8,351 bases of DNA from Bacteriovoracaceae bacterium (GTDB lineage: Bacteria > Bdellovibrionota > UBA1018). Positions 6,038 to 8,351 of this stretch are shown here, in pieces. Position 1 is the stretch's first letter. Every line of letters starts with the position of its first letter. The DNA is taken from assembly GCA_023250795.1 (NCBI GenBank), contig JAHFAB010000067.1, positions 1-8,351 on the forward strand, given 5' to 3'. The translations under genes and the position numbers were made by a program. The notes beneath the pieces were generated by a model, which saw only the letters and a list, made by a program, of their open reading frames with translations, searched no databases and was not told the origin of the DNA.

Positions 6038-7364
6038 AGACTCACTCGAGCAAGTTCATCAGAAATTTCTAAACGCAAAGTCTGCACAAGGCGCTTGGCG
6101 AGAGGTGCCTTTGCAAAAAAAATTACAGGCTGTAAAAAAATTCTCAGACTTAGTCGAGGACCGAAAAGAAAAACTCGCCAAAATCCTCACGGAAGAAATG
6201 GGTAAACCCATCACCCAATCCCGAAACGAACTGAACGGCCTCAAAGGTCGTATTGATTTCTTCTTAGAAAACACTGAAAAAACGCTGTACCCTGAAACGG
6301 TTTTTTCAGAAGAGAAAAAGCTAGAAGAAGTCATCACCCATGAACCCCTGGGCGTAATTAGCAATATCTCTGCTTGGAACTATCCGTACTTTGTGGGCTC
6401 CAATGTTTTCATCCCAGCTCTTTTGACGGGAAATACCGTCCTCTACAAGCCCTCCGAATTTGCCACACTCACAGGACTTGCTATCGCTGATCTACTCCAT
6501 GAAGCCGGAGTTCCCAAAGACGTTTTTATCCCAGTCGTAGGTGCCGGAAAAACGGGGCAGTACCTTCTACAACAAAAACTGAACGGGATTTTTTTCACAG
6601 GTTCTTATGCAACCGGAAAAAAAATATCAGAAATGGCCGCCCCACAACTCATGAAAGTTCAACTCGAGCTCGGTGGAAAAGACCCGGTCTATGTCTGCGA
6701 AGATGTGGATGTAGCCAGTGCCGCTGCTGGCACTGCTGATGGTGCGATGTACAATACGGGGCAAAGCTGCTGCTCGGTTGAGAGAATCTATGTCCAGGAA
6801 AAAATCTATCTGAAATTTCTAGACGCTTTTGTAGAAACGGTGAAAGGATTTTCTATGGGTGATCCCATGGACGAAAAAACTTACATCGGTCGGCTCACTC
6901 GCGGAGAACTACAAATCGAGGTTCTCGAAAAACAAGTTCAAGACGCCCTTTCGAAAGGAGCAAAGCTTCTCACAGGGGGAAAAAGAGCACAGAGAAAAGG
7001 GGGAGCTTTTTTTGAACCCACTGTTTTTTCAGACGTCAATCACACGATGGAACTCATGAGGGAAGAATCTTTCGGTCCTATAATTGGTATCCAGAAAGTT
7101 GCCTCCGACGAGCAAGCTCTCGCTCTCATGAACGACACGGAGTATGGTCTTACAGCCTCTGTCTATTGCAAAGACCCTGAAAGAGCGCGGAAAATTCTTG
7201 AAAAAGTCCATGCGGGAAGCGCTTACTGGAACTGCTGTGATCGAGTGAGCCCGAGACTCCCCTGGTCTGGCCGAGGACATTCTGGGATCGGCTCTACCCT
7301 TTCAAAACTGGGTATTCTCACTTTCACACAACCCAAAGCCTGGCACAGGAGATACCCCACATGA
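6027..7364 (+). CDS. Aldehyde dehydrogenase (NAD(P)-dependent, PuuC-like role)
   Basis: Oxidises an aldehyde to the acid, probably the gamma-glutamylated aldehyde made by the alcohol dehydrogenase. Length is 445 residues, shorter than the usual 480-500 because the N-terminal extension before the first helix is missing. Motifs are SAWNYP with the oxyanion Asn118, KPSE (141-144) for cofactor binding, FFTGS (189-193), the general base Glu214 in LELGGKDP, the nucleophile Cys248 in NTGQSCCSVERIYV, and EESFGP with Glu347. The C-terminal oligomerisation segment is present (GRGHSGIG... to RRYPT). All catalytic residues are in place, so it should be active. It overlaps the hydrolase by 11 bp and the next gene by 4 bp, which suggests translational coupling. 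Substrate specificity cannot be read from sequence alone; a succinate-semialdehyde-type enzyme is an alternative. Confidence 0.88.
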   Translation: MVTEDSLEQVHQKFLNAKSAQGAWREVPLQKKLQAVKKFSDLVEDRKEKLAKILTEEMGKPITQSRNELNGLKGRIDFFLENTEKTLYPETVFSEEKKLEEVITHEPLGVISNISAWNYPYFVGSNVFIPALLTGNTVLYKPSEFATLTGLAIADLLHEAGVPKDVFIPVVGAGKTGQYLLQQKLNGIFFTGSYATGKKISEMAAPQLMKVQLELGGKDPVYVCEDVDVASAAAGTADGAMYNTGQSCCSVERIYVQEKIYLKFLDAFVETVKGFSMGDPMDEKTYIGRLTRGELQIEVLEKQVQDALSKGAKLLTGGKRAQRKGGAFFEPTVFSDVNHTMELMREESFGPIIGIQKVASDEQALALMNDTEYGLTASVYCKDPERARKILEKVHAGSAYWNCCDRVSPRLPWSGRGHSGIGSTLSKLGILTFTQPKAWHRRYPT

Positions 7365-7843
7365 AATCGCCTTTGAAATCTATTGACTCAGAGTCCTTAC
7401 TCCCACTTTGGAAAAAATTTGAACACCTCCCCTTGGGCAAACACCTTTTCAGCAAAGTCTTTGGTGTTTATGTTCCCTACACAGGTCAGATGAAACCTTT
7501 GATCCAAGAAATCAAACCCGGTTTTGCGCAAGTCAAACTCCACGATAGAAGAGGAGTGAGAAATCACTTAAGCTCAATCCACGCCATGGCCATGGCCAAT
7601 TTGGGAGAACTCGCCACTGGACTTGCGTTGATTTCTTCTCTCCCTAAAAACACTCGCGCCATCGTTGTCGGGTTTTCAATCGAATACCTCAAAAAAGCTC
7701 GAGGAACCCTCACTGCTGAAAGTCAGTCACCTGTCACCGAGAACCCAGAAAAAAGAACGATTGAGGTTCTAGGTTCTGTCAAAAATGCTGAAGGACAAGA
7801 AGTGGCTCGGGTCAAAGCTCAGTGGCTGGTTGGACCGAAGTGA
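7361..7843 (+). CDS. DUF4442-type hotdog-fold protein (putative thioesterase)
   Basis: A single hotdog domain of 160 residues. The signature is the helix RNHLSSIHAMAMANLGELAT (67-86), which in this family packs against a sheet and lines the acyl or CoA site; candidate polar residues are Asn68, His69, His74 and Glu83. The sheet strands follow (AIVVGFSIEYLKKARGTLTA, 100-119). Relatives are annotated as DUF4442 or YiiD-C-terminal-like thioesterases, and few have a proven substrate. The start overlaps the aldehyde dehydrogenase stop by 4 bp (ATGA), so it belongs to the operon. A thioesterase has no obvious step in gamma-glutamyl amine breakdown. It may act on a downstream CoA product, bind a pathway intermediate, or be a passenger. 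It is the last gene of the operon. Confidence 0.75.
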   Translation: MKSPLKSIDSESLLPLWKKFEHLPLGKHLFSKVFGVYVPYTGQMKPLIQEIKPGFAQVKLHDRRGVRNHLSSIHAMAMANLGELATGLALISSLPKNTRAIVVGFSIEYLKKARGTLTAESQSPVTENPEKRTIEVLGSVKNAEGQEVARVKAQWLVGPK

Positions 7844-7884
7844 CTAAACGAAATTTTCTTCTTTTCTTTTTCTACTTTTAGCCT

Positions 7885-7910
7885 TTCAATAAGAGTTACA
7901 CATTATTGAA
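7885..7910 (+). repeat. 8-bp inverted repeat next to the lipoprotein ribosome binding site
   Basis: TTCAATAA (7885-7892) and TTATTGAA (7903-7910) are perfect inverted copies around a 10-nt loop. The last A of the right arm begins the AGGAG (7910-7914) that serves the ATG at 7922 with 7 nt spacing. The stem is AT-only except for one pair, so it is weak as RNA; a protein binding site is equally possible. I see no clear terminator for the upstream operon in 7844-7884, only a pyrimidine-rich tract. Confidence 0.4.
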
Positions 7911-7921
7911 GGAGCACAGCC

Positions 7922-8351
7922 ATGACTCGAAGCAGAAAATTCTTTTTTTTATCTCTCTGTCTCACAATCCCTGTCCTCATCTCAGCCTCTGGTTGCGGAA
8001 AGGGAGTCGCTGGGAGCGCTGATCTGAACGTCAGCCTGATTAACCCGAGCGCCCAGGCAGCACTTGCGATTTCGGAGTATTATGCAAAATACAAAAATTT
8101 CTTAGGACTCTCAGAAGAAACTATTGCTCCGTTTACCTCCACCACTACCAATGGAGAAAATGACGCATCGATAACAAATCAGCTCGTTTCCCTGAAGTAT
8201 TACATCAAAGAAATCCGAATCTGTGAAAGCCTAGACACCTCTGGCACTGCATATAATAATCCCAAAGGATGCTTTGATATCTATCGCAATGACAAAGATT
8301 CTGATTATGATGCCTATGGATTTACGGATGCCACAAATGACACTTCGACCA
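7922..8351 (+). CDS. Putative lipoprotein, 3' end outside the window
   Basis: The first 143 codons of an open frame with no stop before the window end. The N-terminus is a lipoprotein signal: MTRSRK, a hydrophobic core, then SASGC with the lipidated Cys25. Gly at +2 means no inner-membrane retention signal, so an outer-membrane lipoprotein is likely in a Gram-negative host. The mature part is polar and matches no family I know. It has two further cysteines (IRICES and KGCFDIY) and an Asp-rich stretch (NDKDSDYDAYGFTD) that could bind calcium but is not a clean EF-hand. AGGAG with 7 nt spacing supports the ATG. It lies 78 bp after the operon, on the same strand, and may be a separate unit. Confidence 0.78.
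   Translation, partial: MTRSRKFFFLSLCLTIPVLISASGCGKGVAGSADLNVSLINPSAQAALAISEYYAKYKNFLGLSEETIAPFTSTTTNGENDASITNQLVSLKYYIKEIRICESLDTSGTAYNNPKGCFDIYRNDKDSDYDAYGFTDATNDTST

Overview
The window looks like a chromosomal segment of a Gram-negative bacterium. Evidence is an exported lipoprotein with a Gly at +2 (an outer-membrane type signal), a secreted protein with a Pro/Thr/Ser linker, and a RAYT-type transposase of a style I associate with Bdellovibrionota and related groups. That taxonomic placement is a weak guess from style, not from a marker gene. No rRNA, tRNA or CRISPR array is visible.

Left third (about 1-2750): AT-rich, all supported genes on the minus strand, accessory in character. It holds an unrecognised small gene that leaves the window at the left edge and appears split by a single-nucleotide frameshift (1-236). 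Next is a cluster of palindromes (237-314), then a secreted cysteine-rich protein of unknown function (428-1699). A 199-bp spacer with short direct repeats follows, and then a lone REP-associated-type tyrosine (HUH) transposase (1899-2450) with a hairpin just beyond its stop.

Middle and right (2749-7843): five plus-strand genes with higher GC and tight spacing or overlaps, almost certainly one operon. In order they are a glutamine-synthetase-family gamma-glutamylamide synthetase, an iron-type alcohol dehydrogenase, a PuuD-like class I glutamine-amidotransferase-fold gamma-glutamyl hydrolase, an aldehyde dehydrogenase and a DUF4442-type hotdog protein. The logic resembles the gamma-glutamylated route for putrescine (PuuA-PuuB-PuuC-PuuD), but an alcohol dehydrogenase stands where the amine oxidase PuuB would be. 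The simplest reading is a pathway for an amino alcohol such as ethanolamine, alaninol or 3-aminopropanol. The amine would be capped with glutamate, the hydroxyl oxidised to aldehyde and then acid, and the glutamate removed to release an amino acid. The substrate is inferred, not shown.

The hydrolase gene is odd: conserved-looking N-terminal sequence runs about 26 codons upstream of its first usable start codon, but no ATG, GTG, TTG or CTG lies there.

Right edge (7922-8351): start of a lipoprotein gene, cut by the window end.
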